Both the position numbers and the translations under genes were made by a program. Below the pieces are notes generated by a model, which was not told where the DNA came from, did no database searches, and was given only the letters and a program-made list of their open reading frames with translations. A DNA stretch of 64,000 bases from Ruegeria sp. HKCCD7303 (GTDB taxonomy: Bacteria; Pseudomonadota; Alphaproteobacteria; Rhodobacterales; Rhodobacteraceae), in contig NZ_WVRE01000003.1 of assembly GCF_013111185.1 (NCBI RefSeq), positions 310,001 through 374,000 of the forward strand. The letters are read 5' to 3'. Shown here in pieces: positions 53,127 to 63,274 of this stretch (the first letter of the stretch is position 1; every line of letters begins with the position of its first letter).

Positions 53127-54340
53127 TTCTTTGTCTTCCAGGGTTGTGACTTGAACCACGCGGCCAGATAGGCCACGCCGATGATCATCGCAAAGCCAAT
53201 CATGTTGGCGATAAAGACACTGGCAACATCCCGCCCAGATTGGTCTAGCGCCACGCCGATCAAGCGGGCTGCGGCCATGGAAAACACAAAGACGGCAAGG
53301 GATTGCTGACCGACCTTGGTGATAACTGCCAGCAGGAATTGCCAGACACGCGCGCCCATGCTGTGGCCGGTTGCGATCAGGTGATGGCCATGTTCGCCGG
53401 CTGCAACCCAGCCCAGATAGGCCAGTGACAGAAAGTGGACATAGCGCAGAAGGCCAAATTCGGTTTTGCCGCGCAGCTCTTCAGTCAGGGGCCAGCCCTT
53501 GCGGATCACAGCGCCAAGCTCGGGCGCGGCAGTGTTGATCCAGGTAAAGACCTTCCACGACCCGAATGGAGCCGACAAGACAACAAAGGCGATTGCCGCC
53601 CAGATCAGTGCCTTTGATACCGGCGGGGCTGGAATCCAACCGCGCATAAAAGCGAACCCTGTGAAGAAAAGCAGCTGCCAACCAAATGGATTGAAGAACC
53701 ACTGACGGTCTGACCACGGTTCGGCCGGCAATGCCAGCGCACCGGTCTGAGCGATAAACCAGATCGCCACGCAAACCGCCGCCATCAGCCAGAAACTGAC
53801 ACGGTAGAGCGCCATGTACAGCGGCATCAGCGCCAGGACCACCAGATACATCGGCAGGATGTCAAAGTAGTTTGGCACATAAGTCAGCGTAAAAATTCCA
53901 ACCATCTGCGGGGCCGGATCGTTGAAGAAATGCTGCAGGTTGAGGGATGAGATATAGGTCTTTTCAAACCACCCTGTCTGATCTAGCGCGGCCATGGTCA
54001 TGGCTACAAAGAAGAACAGGCAGATATGCGCCCAGTAGACCTGCCAGATACGGAAGGCGACACGCGCTGTTCCCATCCACCAACCTTTACGCAGAAATGC
54101 GCCGCCAAAAGCAATGGCCGAGGCCATGCCCGAACAGAACACAAAGATCTCGGTCGCGTCTGAATAACCGAACCGCGCGGGTATCCACCTGGCCCAGGGA
54201 TCGTTGGGAATATGGGCAATCAGAATGATGAACATCGCGATGCCGCGATAGAAATCCAATCGCGGATCACGCGTGCGGGCAGGAGCTGCGGCCGGGGCCG
54301 ATGCAGATGCAAAATCAGAAGCGGGCGATATGGTCGCCAT
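53123..54340 (-). CDS. opgC: OpgC-type glucan acyl-modification protein
   Basis: This 405-residue protein has about ten membrane helices and the DFYRGIAMFIILIAHIPND start of the OpgC family, which adds succinyl groups to periplasmic glucans. Catalytic residues of acyltransferase 3 enzymes (RxxHxxxxP-like) appear in this first helix region. The ATG has GAAGGACAG upstream. It overlaps opgG by 4 bases, so it is first in the opgCGH chain. Confidence 0.93.
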   Translation of the reverse strand: MATISPASDFASASAPAAAPARTRDPRLDFYRGIAMFIILIAHIPNDPWARWIPARFGYSDATEIFVFCSGMASAIAFGGAFLRKGWWMGTARVAFRIWQVYWAHICLFFFVAMTMAALDQTGWFEKTYISSLNLQHFFNDPAPQMVGIFTLTYVPNYFDILPMYLVVLALMPLYMALYRVSFWLMAAVCVAIWFIAQTGALALPAEPWSDRQWFFNPFGWQLLFFTGFAFMRGWIPAPPVSKALIWAAIAFVVLSAPFGSWKVFTWINTAAPELGAVIRKGWPLTEELRGKTEFGLLRYVHFLSLAYLGWVAAGEHGHHLIATGHSMGARVWQFLLAVITKVGQQSLAVFVFSMAAARLIGVALDQSGRDVASVFIANMIGFAMIIGVAYLAAWFKSQPWKTKK

Positions 54341-54368
54341 ACGTTTTCTGTCCTTCTTGGTCGTCTTG

Positions 54369-55739
54369 TTATTCTGCGGGAACGCTTTGAACGTCGCCGC
54401 TGTCTCGGGCCGCGTCGATCAGGGCACGGCGCGCGACGGCATAATTGTCTTCGCCTCCGGCGCGTTTGGCACGGCGGTCGTCCAGAATGCGCTCGACCGC
54501 GTCCAGGCGTCCGGCGCGCAGGCCAGAATCGATGGTAATGCGTTCAAATACATCACGTTGCGCGTGGCTGCCACCGGCCAGTTGCATCGATCCACGCGCC
54601 GTCAGCAGGTGATCGAAGGCGGTGCCATAATGGCCGTCTCCGAAGGCTTCCAATCCCATGGCGGCTGAAACACCCGGATCAGCCATACGACGGGTGGCGT
54701 CATCATTGGCTTGGGCGGCATCACGGTTCATCCGGCTCAGCATCTTGGCGGTGGAATCGGCGCGGTTATCGCCCGTCAAGGCCAGCAGGTAATGCAGGTC
54801 CGCAAAGATCAGGCAGCCATCTTCGGTGCGCGCAGCACTCAGATCAGCCAGTTCTTCCCAGCGGTTTCCAACATTTACGCCCTCAAGCTCAAGCCGAGAC
54901 AACAGCGAGGTTGCATTCGAAATGTCGCGGTAGTCGTCGGTTTTATCCTTGCGGATATGGGCGTCATACAGCTCCATCACCTGATCGACCTGGCCCAGAT
55001 CAAGATGCATCAGGGCTTTGTGCCACCAGACGTGATAGCGGAAATTGTTACAGTGCGCCCAGGCGTCTTCGCGTCCGGCCAACCAATCCAGACCCAGCTG
55101 TGCGTTGCCGGTCATCTCATGAACATGGGCCACCGCGTGCAGACCCCACGCATCATCCGAAACCATCCACAACGCCTGACGGCCAGCGATCTCGGCTTTT
55201 TCGTAGGCACCAGTTTCCTCCAGCGCAAAGGAGTGGCAGCCCAACAGATAACCCCGACCGGGATGGTCGGGATCATAGGATGGCATCACGCGTTCAATCG
55301 ACCGGCGCATCCCATCGGCATCACCCAGTACGAATCGTGTCGCATGGCTCAGTTTCATCGCCAATGTGTCCTGCGGGTGTTCGCGCAGAATGGCTTCGAA
55401 TTTCTGAACCGCCTGCGTCTGTTGGCCTGTCAGAAACAGCGCCAACGAGTCTACGTACAGCTGCTCTCGGGCCGAAATCGGTTGCCGCTCGGACGCGGCA
55501 TTGGCCGCAGCCAGAGCCTCTACCGCGACCGCCATCATCTCGCGCCGACCCAGCAGAGCCATGAACAGACCTTTGACCGCATGACCCAGCGCAAAGTCGG
55601 GCTCAAGCTCAAGCACCTTGCCCAGATGTTGGGGCGTGACTGCCGCATGCGCCATGAACCCAAGCAGAACACCATTCCATGCATCCACAGCCGCTGGCTG
55701 CGTCAGGGTGTTCATCTGTCCAAAAACGTCTTGTTTCAT
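54369..55739 (-). CDS. TTC38-like tetratricopeptide repeat protein
   Basis: This 456-residue cytosolic protein is built of TPR helices and matches the TTC38 family found in both bacteria and eukaryotes, with the conserved HAVAHVHEMTG and HVWWHKALMHLDLG motifs at about residues 205-255. Its function is unknown in any organism that I can cite. The ATG at 55739 is preferred to a TTG at 55751. It is 28 bases upstream of opgC on the same strand, so a joint transcript with the glucan genes is likely. Confidence 0.85.
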   Translation of the reverse strand: MKQDVFGQMNTLTQPAAVDAWNGVLLGFMAHAAVTPQHLGKVLELEPDFALGHAVKGLFMALLGRREMMAVAVEALAAANAASERQPISAREQLYVDSLALFLTGQQTQAVQKFEAILREHPQDTLAMKLSHATRFVLGDADGMRRSIERVMPSYDPDHPGRGYLLGCHSFALEETGAYEKAEIAGRQALWMVSDDAWGLHAVAHVHEMTGNAQLGLDWLAGREDAWAHCNNFRYHVWWHKALMHLDLGQVDQVMELYDAHIRKDKTDDYRDISNATSLLSRLELEGVNVGNRWEELADLSAARTEDGCLIFADLHYLLALTGDNRADSTAKMLSRMNRDAAQANDDATRRMADPGVSAAMGLEAFGDGHYGTAFDHLLTARGSMQLAGGSHAQRDVFERITIDSGLRAGRLDAVERILDDRRAKRAGGEDNYAVARRALIDAARDSGDVQSVPAE

Positions 55740-55918
55740 ACTTTGGTCCAATCTGATTGCGGTACTTCACACTGTTCGATGTAACAGAGTGTGAGGGAGG
55801 GGCGTAACAGTATCGACCCTGCTCTCGAATTGGTGAAATGCCGTGTGCGAAAAAGGCGAAAAAAACCGCCGATTCAAGAGCATGTTTCAGCGAGTTGCTG
55901 CCTAAATGTGCAAGTATT

Positions 55919-57103
55919 TCAATCTTCGAAAGGGTTTTCGGCGCTCAGAACCGCCTGAGTATCCGCCCCGCAGACCGGTGGCGCGCTGCGATATGTTACA
56001 GGCGTACGAGACAAGTTGAGTGGATTCCCGATCAGGTTGACCTGACCAGGTTGGGCTTGCATTGCGATCTGCATCTGCCGCGCGGCCACCTGTTCAGTAT
56101 CAAAGACCTGATCAAGCGTCTGAACCGGACCAACAGGAACTTTGACGGCTTCAAGTCCAGAAATAACGGCCTGTGTGCTCAACGTTTTAACCGCAGGACG
56201 AAGAACCGCGTTCAGCGCATCTCGATTTTCCAAACGGGCTGGATTGGTTGCAAATCTGGGGTCGTCTGCCAGTTCTGCTCTTTCGATAAAGCTGCAGAGT
56301 TTTCTGAACTGACCGTCATTTCCAACCGCGAGAATGACGTGCCCGTCAGCGGTTTCATAGACGTCGTAGGGTACGATATTCGGGTGCCCGTTGCCGCGCC
56401 GCTGCGGGACATCGCCTGAAGTCAGATAATTTACGCCTTCATTGATCAGCCACGCGATCTGAGCATCCACCAAAGCCAGATCAATCTGCTGCCCTTCGCC
56501 AGTCAGGTCGCGGTGACGTAGTGCGGCAAGGATGCCGACGGTTGCGTACATACCACACATCACATCTGCGATTCCGACGCCAACTTTCATGGGCGCACCT
56601 TCCGGATCGCCGGTCAGTGACATGATCCCACCATAGCCCTGTGCCATCAGATCGTAGCCGGGCTTGCTGGAATTGGGGCCTGTCTGTCCGTAGCCCGATA
56701 TTGAGCAGTAGACCAAATCGGGAAACTCTTGCGACAGGGTGGCGTAGTCGAGACCGTATTTCGCCAGCCCGCCGGGCTTGAAATTTTCGATAAGGATATC
56801 CGCATGTGACGCCAGCCGCCGAATTTCCGCCTGGCCTTCGGCTGTGGCGATATCCAGAGCGACGGATTTCTTGTTGCGGTTGGCTGACATGAAATACGCA
56901 CTTAGGTCCGAGCGGTTGCCCTGGGCATCTGTCACATAGGGCGGACCCCATTGCCTTGTGTCGTCGCCGCCTGTGGCGGGGTTTTCAATCTTGATGACGG
57001 TTGCGCCCAGATCGCCAAGCAACTGCGTGCATGTGGGCCCTGCCAGAATCCGGCTAAGATCCAGAACCTTGACGCCGTTCAGGGGGCCTTCAGATGCGGC
57101 CAT
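55919..57103 (-). CDS. Class III CoA-transferase (CaiB/BaiF family)
   Basis: This 394-residue protein belongs to the family that moves CoA between carboxylic acids. The N-terminal VLDLSRILAGPTCTQLLGDLGA and VKIEN-like segments are diagnostic, and the catalytic Asp is probably that of GIADVMCGMYA. The substrates are unknown. GGAGG lies 5 bases before the ATG at 57103 (an adjacent ATG at 57106 is also possible). Its start lies inside the preceding ThDP-enzyme gene, so the two are coupled. Confidence 0.92.
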   Translation of the reverse strand: MAASEGPLNGVKVLDLSRILAGPTCTQLLGDLGATVIKIENPATGGDDTRQWGPPYVTDAQGNRSDLSAYFMSANRNKKSVALDIATAEGQAEIRRLASHADILIENFKPGGLAKYGLDYATLSQEFPDLVYCSISGYGQTGPNSSKPGYDLMAQGYGGIMSLTGDPEGAPMKVGVGIADVMCGMYATVGILAALRHRDLTGEGQQIDLALVDAQIAWLINEGVNYLTSGDVPQRRGNGHPNIVPYDVYETADGHVILAVGNDGQFRKLCSFIERAELADDPRFATNPARLENRDALNAVLRPAVKTLSTQAVISGLEAVKVPVGPVQTLDQVFDTEQVAARQMQIAMQAQPGQVNLIGNPLNLSRTPVTYRSAPPVCGADTQAVLSAENPFED

Positions 57104-58709
57104 CATAACCTCCGCGCTCAATTTCAGCAGCAATGACGGTAAATGTCTCGGCCTTTACAGCAGCTTCCAACGCTGCGCGCAACTCTGCCCTGTTGCGAAC
57201 GGTTTGGCCATTCCCACCAAAGGCTCGGCCCATGGCAGCGAAATCATGGTGGCCAAAGTCCACGCCCTTGTTGCCCATTTGTCTTTGACGCTGTTTCAGT
57301 TCGATCAGAGCAAGGCTTGCATCCACAAAGACCAAAAAGATCGGGTTGCCTCGCATTTCGGCGGCGGTCGACAATTCACCAGCCACCATCAGAAAACCGG
57401 CATCGCCTGAGAAGCTGATGACCGGGCGCTGAGGTTCGGCCAGTTTCAGGCCGATGGCCATCGGAACCGCGCAGCCCATAGTACACAGCGCCGAAGACTG
57501 GATCAGCCCGCGCTCTTCACTGCACCCCCACATCTGACTCAGCAAAATACGATGTGCGCCGCTATCTGCGGTTGCCAGAGTTTCAGGGGGCAAAACCGCC
57601 CGGGTTTCAGCAATGACTGCCGCCGGTCCCCAGGATTCGTCATTTGGGAAAGCCTCTGCCAAAGCAGTTTTGACCTGTGAGGGCTCGCCATTTGGCCAAG
57701 TTGTACGGGCGGGGTTGCCTTTGGCGATGGCTTCCAGCGTTTCGCCTGTATCGGCAACAAGGTTTAGACCCGCCTGATGCATGTAATGATCGTTCACCAC
57801 GGCAGAGATGTCGATGACGCGCTTGGTTTCGGGATCCCAAATCTCGCGCCAACCGGGCCGCATTTCGATCGGGTCATAGCCCAGGCAAAGCACCAAATCG
57901 GATTGTTCGACCAGCGGCACCAGATGTTTGTCCGCCAACGGAGACAGGCCCGCACCGCCCAGACACAGGGGGTGATCCTCGGGCACCACGCCTTTGGCCT
58001 TGTAGGTGGTCACGAAGGGAATGCCAAAATGTTCCAAAAACGCCTGCACCACACTGCGCGAGTCATCATAGAGGACATCCAGACCGATGATGGCAATTGG
58101 GCGCTCGGCCTCGGCCACCCATCGGCGGGCCTTTTCCAGACACTCCCCCCCCGGGCTTACTGGCGCGACCTTGGCAAGACGGCGGCGTTTCACACCGATC
58201 ACGGGCGTGTCAGCAACCGAGATAGGTACATCAACATGAACCGGGCCGGGGCGCGGCTGCATGGCCAGCGATACCGCCTTGTCGGCCACCACGTCCGCGC
58301 CCTTGGCGGTCAGCGTGAAGGTACCCTTGGTGATCGAGCGGTATACTTGGGCGTGGTCCATGACCTGATGCGTGTAGGTCAGGGCCTCATCTGCGTCGAC
58401 ACATCCGGTCAGAACGATCATGGGCACGCGGTCCTGCAGCGCATTTGCAACGACGTTGATACCGTTCATCGCTCCCGGACCAAGTGTGGCCACCAATATC
58501 GCAGGTGCGCCATCACGGTGATGCACCGCCTCTGCCATAAACCCGGCAGAATTTTCATGCTTGGTCAGATGGAAGGTGATGCCTGCCTTCTCTAGTGCGT
58601 CCACCAGCGTAAGAACCTCACCCCCTGGCATCCCAAATGCGTGGCGGCACCCCGCTTCGTACAGGCGTTGGGCCAGAAGATCCGCAGCGCGGGGCGAAGA
58701 GTCCTGCAT
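57090..58709 (-). CDS. Acetolactate synthase-like ThDP enzyme
   Basis: This 539-residue protein is a thiamine diphosphate enzyme of the acetolactate synthase/decarboxylase group. It has the N-terminal Glu in TKHENSAGFMA (ylide activation), the LGPGAMNGINVVANA segment, and the GDAGF start of the ThDP motif near residue 441. The motif ends in VDASL, where Asn-Asn or similar is usual. No regulatory subunit gene is near. The CoA-transferase neighbour suggests work on a CoA ester or 2-keto acid, but oxalyl-CoA decarboxylase is not supported. Confidence 0.88.
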   Translation of the reverse strand: MQDSSPRAADLLAQRLYEAGCRHAFGMPGGEVLTLVDALEKAGITFHLTKHENSAGFMAEAVHHRDGAPAILVATLGPGAMNGINVVANALQDRVPMIVLTGCVDADEALTYTHQVMDHAQVYRSITKGTFTLTAKGADVVADKAVSLAMQPRPGPVHVDVPISVADTPVIGVKRRRLAKVAPVSPGGECLEKARRWVAEAERPIAIIGLDVLYDDSRSVVQAFLEHFGIPFVTTYKAKGVVPEDHPLCLGGAGLSPLADKHLVPLVEQSDLVLCLGYDPIEMRPGWREIWDPETKRVIDISAVVNDHYMHQAGLNLVADTGETLEAIAKGNPARTTWPNGEPSQVKTALAEAFPNDESWGPAAVIAETRAVLPPETLATADSGAHRILLSQMWGCSEERGLIQSSALCTMGCAVPMAIGLKLAEPQRPVISFSGDAGFLMVAGELSTAAEMRGNPIFLVFVDASLALIELKQRQRQMGNKGVDFGHHDFAAMGRAFGGNGQTVRNRAELRAALEAAVKAETFTVIAAEIERGGYDGRI

Positions 58710-58788
58710 CAGTCATGCTCCGAAATAACCGTTTCAAAGCAGATTGCGGAGGACGCCCACAGACGCAAGCCGGTTCACGCCAGTGTGA

Positions 58789-59247
58789 CTATTTGACTGC
58801 GTCTTCGGCGACAGATTGAAACTTTGTGTCAAGTTCTGCGGCGATGTCCAGCAAAGCCTGCCCACCTTCCGATGCGTATGGGGCAAAAACAAAGCTGGGA
58901 GTTTTGTAGGATAGAGTGGCAGAGCCGTCCTCGTTTTCGGTGACATAAAAGCGGATGGGCGCTTCGATCATCGCATGGGTCGAGGTTTCAAGCACCCGCA
59001 CTGCATAGTCATTGTTAAAGGCCCCGATCACCCGGTTGCCCGGAATGGTGATCCCGCGCGCAGCCGCCGCCTTGGTGGGGCCAGCCTGAGTTACGACGAT
59101 CAACCCGTTTCCCTTGATGGCGGCTTTGGTGGCATCGACCAGTTCGGCATAGGGCTTGTCTGATGGGTGTACGACCCAACCCTTGGGTATGTCTTGCGCC
59201 CAGACGGGCAAAGCGATCAGGCAGAACAGGGGTATGAGCGCTTTCAT
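58789..59247 (-). CDS. Periplasmic DUF302 protein
   Basis: This 152-residue protein has a signal peptide (about residues 1-17, ending PVWA) and a DUF302 domain, with GLIVVTQAG, IPGNRVIGAFNND and IEAPIRFYV segments. DUF302 proteins have no settled function; some are linked to sulfur or metal stress. It follows cobF by 85 bases, so it may or may not be in the cobalamin operon. An ATG one codon upstream (59250) is equally possible. Confidence 0.83.
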   Translation of the reverse strand: MKALIPLFCLIALPVWAQDIPKGWVVHPSDKPYAELVDATKAAIKGNGLIVVTQAGPTKAAAARGITIPGNRVIGAFNNDYAVRVLETSTHAMIEAPIRFYVTENEDGSATLSYKTPSFVFAPYASEGGQALLDIAAELDTKFQSVAEDAVK

Positions 59248-59332
59248 CATCACGTCTCCGAAAACTTGCTGAATCATGTGTGCCAGACTTGGCCGTGTAG
59301 CGCAGTCACAAACCCGTGTTCGGCTCGCGCTT

Positions 59333-60076
59333 TTATGCGGCGCGCTTCTTTAACAGGTAGATATCCATGATCCAGCCGTGATCGGCGCGGGCTTTGGCTC
59401 GGGTGTCCAGAATCCGCTGCGCGACCTGATCCAGCGGACCGCTGATCAGCAGCTCTTCTTTCATACCCACATACGCGCCCCACCAGATGTCGAATTCCGC
59501 CATCTCAAGGGATTGGAACGAGCATTCTCCATCTAACATAACCGCTACTTTTGAGCCGGTTGCGGGCCACCCTTCATCCCGAATGCGGCGGCCTGTTGTG
59601 ACGACATAAGGCGCACCCAGATCATTGATCGGGATCGCGTGGGCCGCCGTCAGCGCTTGCAAGGCGGTAATGCCGGGGATCACTTTCGTTTTGGGTTTGG
59701 GGGCAAGCCGCGACGCGATGCGCAGCGAACTGTCATAAAGCGACGGATCCCCCCAGATCAGCAAGGCAACGTGCTTTGCCTCGGGATGGGTATCCATCGC
59801 TTCTTGCCAGCGCAGGGCAATGGCATCGTGCCATTCGTCAACTCCGCGCAAATAGCCATCGTCCGCGCGGCGTTTCGGGATATCGAAATATGCGATCTGG
59901 GGCGCGGTATCGGTTACTTCGGCAATGATTTCCTCGCGCAGCCCGGCCAGATCGGCTTTGTTCTCCCCTTTTCGCGGAATCAGAATCAAGTCCGCCGCCC
60001 GGATCGCCTTCGCCCCTTGAAAGGTCACATGATCGGGGTTTCCCGTGCCGATGCCGATCAGGCTTAGGTCAATCAT
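59333..60076 (-). CDS. cobF: Precorrin-6A synthase (deacetylating)
   Basis: This 247-residue SAM methyltransferase adds the C1 methyl and removes acetate in aerobic cobalamin synthesis. The SAM-binding signature GIGTGNPDHVTFQG and the CobF features LIWGDPSLYDSSLRI and PGITALQALTAAH are present. CobF marks the oxygen-dependent route. The ATG overlaps the cobA end by 8 bases and has GGAG upstream. Confidence 0.95.
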   Translation of the reverse strand: MIDLSLIGIGTGNPDHVTFQGAKAIRAADLILIPRKGENKADLAGLREEIIAEVTDTAPQIAYFDIPKRRADDGYLRGVDEWHDAIALRWQEAMDTHPEAKHVALLIWGDPSLYDSSLRIASRLAPKPKTKVIPGITALQALTAAHAIPINDLGAPYVVTTGRRIRDEGWPATGSKVAVMLDGECSFQSLEMAEFDIWWGAYVGMKEELLISGPLDQVAQRILDTRAKARADHGWIMDIYLLKKRAA

Positions 60077-60797
60077 CTTCGAACTCCGCCAGTGGGCCAT
60101 ACAGGATCAGCGCCGGAGCTTTGCCAATCTCGGACTTCAACTGATCCGCCAACGCGCCGATGGTAGCGCGCCGGAGCTTTTGATCCGGGGTCGACACGGA
60201 TTCAGCCATCAACGCCGGAGTGTCCAGTGGCAGGCCATGAGCATTCAACGCTTCAACCAGCAGCGGGAAGGTGCGCTTGCCCATGAACACAACGGTGGTG
60301 GCCTGAGGGTCAGCCAAAGCAGTCAGGTTCAGATCGTCCGGCAGTTCGCCGCTGACGTCATGACCGGTGACAAACTGTACCCGCCGTGCGGTCAGACGGC
60401 GTGTCAGCGGAATACCGGCTGCAGCCGCCGCCGCAATGGCTGAGGGGATGCCAGGAATGATCTCATAGGCAATACCTGCTTCACGCAGGGCCACAAGCTC
60501 TTCTTCCAGACGCCCGAACATCCCGCCATCGCCGGACTTCAGCCGCACAACGTGCTGGCCGGTCTGGGCATAATCCACCAACAACCGGCTGACATGGTCC
60601 TGTTTGGGCGAGGGGCGTCCAGCCCGTTTGCCGACCCCCACAAGATCCGCATCCTCGCGCGCGTGGCTCAGAATGGGCCCGCTGCTCAGGTCATCAAACA
60701 GCACGGCATCCGCTTTCTGCATCCGGTCCACGGCCTTCAGTGTCAGCAGTTCAGGGTCTCCGGGGCCCGAACCGATGAAAGAGACAAAGCCGCTCAT
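60069..60797 (-). CDS. cobA: Uroporphyrinogen-III C-methyltransferase
   Basis: This 242-residue SAM enzyme makes precorrin-2 by methylating uroporphyrinogen III twice. Motifs are FIGSGPGDPELLTLKA near the N-terminus, VGKRAGRPSPKQD, LKSGDGGMFGR and PGIPSAIAAAAAAGIPLT. It is the single-domain form, without the CysG oxidase part, so it is likely devoted to the corrin route. It overlaps cobB by 4 bases. Confidence 0.96.
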   Translation of the reverse strand: MSGFVSFIGSGPGDPELLTLKAVDRMQKADAVLFDDLSSGPILSHAREDADLVGVGKRAGRPSPKQDHVSRLLVDYAQTGQHVVRLKSGDGGMFGRLEEELVALREAGIAYEIIPGIPSAIAAAAAAGIPLTRRLTARRVQFVTGHDVSGELPDDLNLTALADPQATTVVFMGKRTFPLLVEALNAHGLPLDTPALMAESVSTPDQKLRRATIGALADQLKSEIGKAPALILYGPLAEFEDD

Positions 60798-62110
60798 GCC
60801 GAGGCCTCTGCGATCAGGTGAAAGAACGTGCCGGTGACATTGCCGCGCACCGAGCCTGTCTGCGGGCCTTCTGCGCCTTCTGCATCAAACACACGCGCAA
60901 GCGGGGCATCAGGTTGCTCCACAATCGAAGAATAGTGGAATTCGTGCCCGCGCAGTGCAGCGCCTTCAGCAAAACCGGGCATCTGTGCCAGCAATTCAGC
61001 CTTGCGGTACCCAAGGTTGAATTTTCGCTTCTGGTAAGAGGTCACAAGCCCAAGTAAGCCTGCCATTTCATGCTGCACGCCATCCTTGTCGATCAGCGCT
61101 GTCCCAAGCGCCATATAGCCCCCGCATTCCCCATGAACCGGCTTGGTCTCGGCATGCTTGCGCAGACCCGTCAGGAACGTGTTCGCTGCGGCCAAGGTTC
61201 CGGCGTGCAACTCAGGGTATCCACCGGGCAACCAGATCAGATCGGCATCCGTCGCCGGGGCTTCATCGGCCAGTGGCGAGAAAGGCAGGATTTCGGCCCC
61301 AGCCGCGCGCCAGCCTTCCAACAGGTGCGGATAGGTGAACGAAAAGGCCGCATCCCGAGCCAGCGCAATCCGCTGAGCAGGTGGGCGCGGCAGCGCGGCT
61401 GACGATGGCCCGCCGGGGCCTGAGGAAGCCGCCCGCTTGATCGCCTCAAGATCAACATGTTCGCGCAGAAACGCAGCATAGCCGACGATTGCGCTTTCCA
61501 GATCCGGATGCTCAACCGCCTGAATCAGACCTAGATGCCGTTCCGGCAATGTCAGATCTCCGCGACGGGGCAGCACGCCCAGTACCGGCAATCCTGCGCG
61601 TTCCATGCCCAGTCGGGTCAAACGCTCGTGCCGGGGGCTGGCGCAGCGGTTCAGGATCACTCCGGCAAAAGGCAGATCGGGATTGTACAACTTGAATCCT
61701 AACGCCGTCGCTGCCGCCGATTGCGCCTGACCGCCGACGTCCAGAACCAGCACCACCGGCCATCCCATCCGCGCAGCGGTTTCAGCACTTGACCCGTGGC
61801 CCAGCTCTCCGGGCTTGGCGACACCGTCGAACAGCCCCATCGAACCTTCGGCCACAACGATATCCGCACCTTCGGCCTGCGCTGAAATTGCGCTCAGCAA
61901 AGGATCACCCATCGCCCAGCTGTCCAGGTTGAACGAGGCTCGTCCCGCTGCCGCCCGATGGAACGCAGGATCAATGTAATCGGGTCCGCTTTTGAACGGT
62001 TGCACGGTCAGACCATCCTCGGCCAAAGCCCGCAACAGGCCCAGCATCACCGTTGTCTTGCCGGTGCCGGAGGACGGCGCTGAAATCAGAACGCCGGGGG
62101 GGTTAGTCAT
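60794..62110 (-). CDS. cobB: Cobyrinic/hydrogenobyrinic acid a,c-diamide synthase
   Basis: This 438-residue enzyme amidates the a and c side chains with glutamine and ATP. The N-terminal dethiobiotin synthase-like part has the P-loop [16 protein letters not shown], and the glutamine amidotransferase-like part ends with the Cys motif [12 protein letters not shown]. The ATG at 62110 with GGAG 8 bases upstream is chosen over a 30-residue extension. It overlaps cobM by 8 bases. Confidence 0.95.
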   Translation of the reverse strand: MTNPPGVLISAPSSGTGKTTVMLGLLRALAEDGLTVQPFKSGPDYIDPAFHRAAAGRASFNLDSWAMGDPLLSAISAQAEGADIVVAEGSMGLFDGVAKPGELGHGSSAETAARMGWPVVLVLDVGGQAQSAAATALGFKLYNPDLPFAGVILNRCASPRHERLTRLGMERAGLPVLGVLPRRGDLTLPERHLGLIQAVEHPDLESAIVGYAAFLREHVDLEAIKRAASSGPGGPSSAALPRPPAQRIALARDAAFSFTYPHLLEGWRAAGAEILPFSPLADEAPATDADLIWLPGGYPELHAGTLAAANTFLTGLRKHAETKPVHGECGGYMALGTALIDKDGVQHEMAGLLGLVTSYQKRKFNLGYRKAELLAQMPGFAEGAALRGHEFHYSSIVEQPDAPLARVFDAEGAEGPQTGSVRGNVTGTFFHLIAEASA

Positions 62111-62897
62111 CGCCGTGGCTCCAGCTGGACCAAGGGCTTTCTGCGCTTTGCGGGCGATAGCGGCGGTCGTAATCTTTTGAATACAGGCAGCTTTCGTCAA
62201 AGCCTTCGCCCGCCAGCGCCGGACCGACCATAATCAATGCAGTGCGCGAGATTTTCTCGTCCAGCGCGTCTTTCAGCGTCTCCAGCGTTGCTCGAATGAT
62301 CTGCTCATCCGGCCAGCTGGCGCGGTAAACTACGGCTACCGGGCAATCTGCCCCAAAGGCCGGTGTCAGATCGGCGATGACCTTGTCCAGATTGCCGATC
62401 GACAGGTGAATAGCCAGCGTCGCCCCTGTGCGCGCGAAGTTTTCCAAGGTTTCGCCTTCGGGCATCGAGGATGCTCGTCCCGGTGTTCGGGTCAGCACCA
62501 CGGATTGCGCCAGACCCGGCAACGTCAGTTCCGTACCCAGCGCAGCAGCGGCAGCGGCAAACGAAGGCACGCCCGGTGTGACGCTGACCGGGATGCCCAT
62601 CTCTTTCAAGCGGCGGATTTGCTCACCCATAGCCGACCAGACCGACAGATCACCGGAATGAAGGCGCGCCACATCCTGACCCGCTTTATGGGCCGCGTCG
62701 ATCTCGGCCATGATCTGATCCAGATCCATCGGCGCTGTGTTGATGATCTTTGCGCCCTCGGGGCAGTGGCTCAGGATCTCTTCCGGCACCAGAGACCCAG
62801 CGTAAAGGCACACAGGACAGGATGCGATGATATCGCGCCCGCGCAGTGTCAACAGGTCGGCGGCGCCCGGTCCGGCGCCGATGAAATGAACGGTCAT
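62103..62897 (-). CDS. cobM: Precorrin-4 C11-methyltransferase
   Basis: This 264-residue SAM methyltransferase methylates C11 of the corrin ring. Signatures are [44 protein letters not shown] and [14 protein letters not shown]. The final 20 residues add a C-terminal tail. It is placed between cobE and cobB with short overlaps. Confidence 0.96.
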   Translation of the reverse strand: MTVHFIGAGPGAADLLTLRGRDIIASCPVCLYAGSLVPEEILSHCPEGAKIINTAPMDLDQIMAEIDAAHKAGQDVARLHSGDLSVWSAMGEQIRRLKEMGIPVSVTPGVPSFAAAAAALGTELTLPGLAQSVVLTRTPGRASSMPEGETLENFARTGATLAIHLSIGNLDKVIADLTPAFGADCPVAVVYRASWPDEQIIRATLETLKDALDEKISRTALIMVGPALAGEGFDESCLYSKDYDRRYRPQSAESPWSSWSHGDD

Positions 62898-63274
62898 GTT
62901 TGTCCTCCGATGGCTATGGCGCAGGTCGCCAGCCGGTCGTCTGAAATCTGTCTGGGTGAGAGCAACCGCGCGCCCGAGCCAACAAGCTTTCCGGCGGCAG
63001 CCAATGCGGATGCTTCGGCCACGCTTCCGGTGCCATAGGTGGCCCGGCTACGGGTCGAGCAAGTGAGCGTGCGTTGCCCGGCCAGATCAGCTGCGGCAAC
63101 GAAATGCACGGGCAGAGACACCTCTTCTGCAAAGGATGTCAGTGCTGAATGGCCTTCCTTGTCGGTGACAGTCGCCAAGGCTGCCACATCATGGTTCGCA
63201 GTCGCCGCGTCAAACGCTTCACGCAAGCTGTCGGCTGTCGCAGAAGAGGAGAAACCAAGGCCAGCAACGATCAT
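62894..63274 (-). CDS. cobE: Cobalamin biosynthesis protein CobE (CbiG C-terminal type)
   Basis: This 126-residue protein matches the C-terminal domain of CbiG, called CobE in the aerobic pathway. The start [12 protein letters not shown] and the segment [18 protein letters not shown] are typical. Its exact step in the aerobic route is not settled. It overlaps cobL by 4 bases (ATGA) and cobM by 4 bases. Confidence 0.9.
   Translation of the reverse strand: MIVAGLGFSSSATADSLREAFDAATANHDVAALATVTDKEGHSALTSFAEEVSLPVHFVAAADLAGQRTLTCSTRSRATYGTGSVAEASALAAAGKLVGSGARLLSPRQISDDRLATCAIAIGGQT

Noticed and set aside
54711-55784. A 357-codon frame opposite the TTC38-like gene
   Set aside because: Shadow of the TPR gene, rich in His, Arg and Gln, with no domain or ribosome site.
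55919-58709. Oxalate degradation (formyl-CoA transferase with oxalyl-CoA decarboxylase)
   Set aside because: Attractive from the gene pair, but the ThDP enzyme lacks clear oxalyl-CoA decarboxylase features and the transferase is a generic family member.
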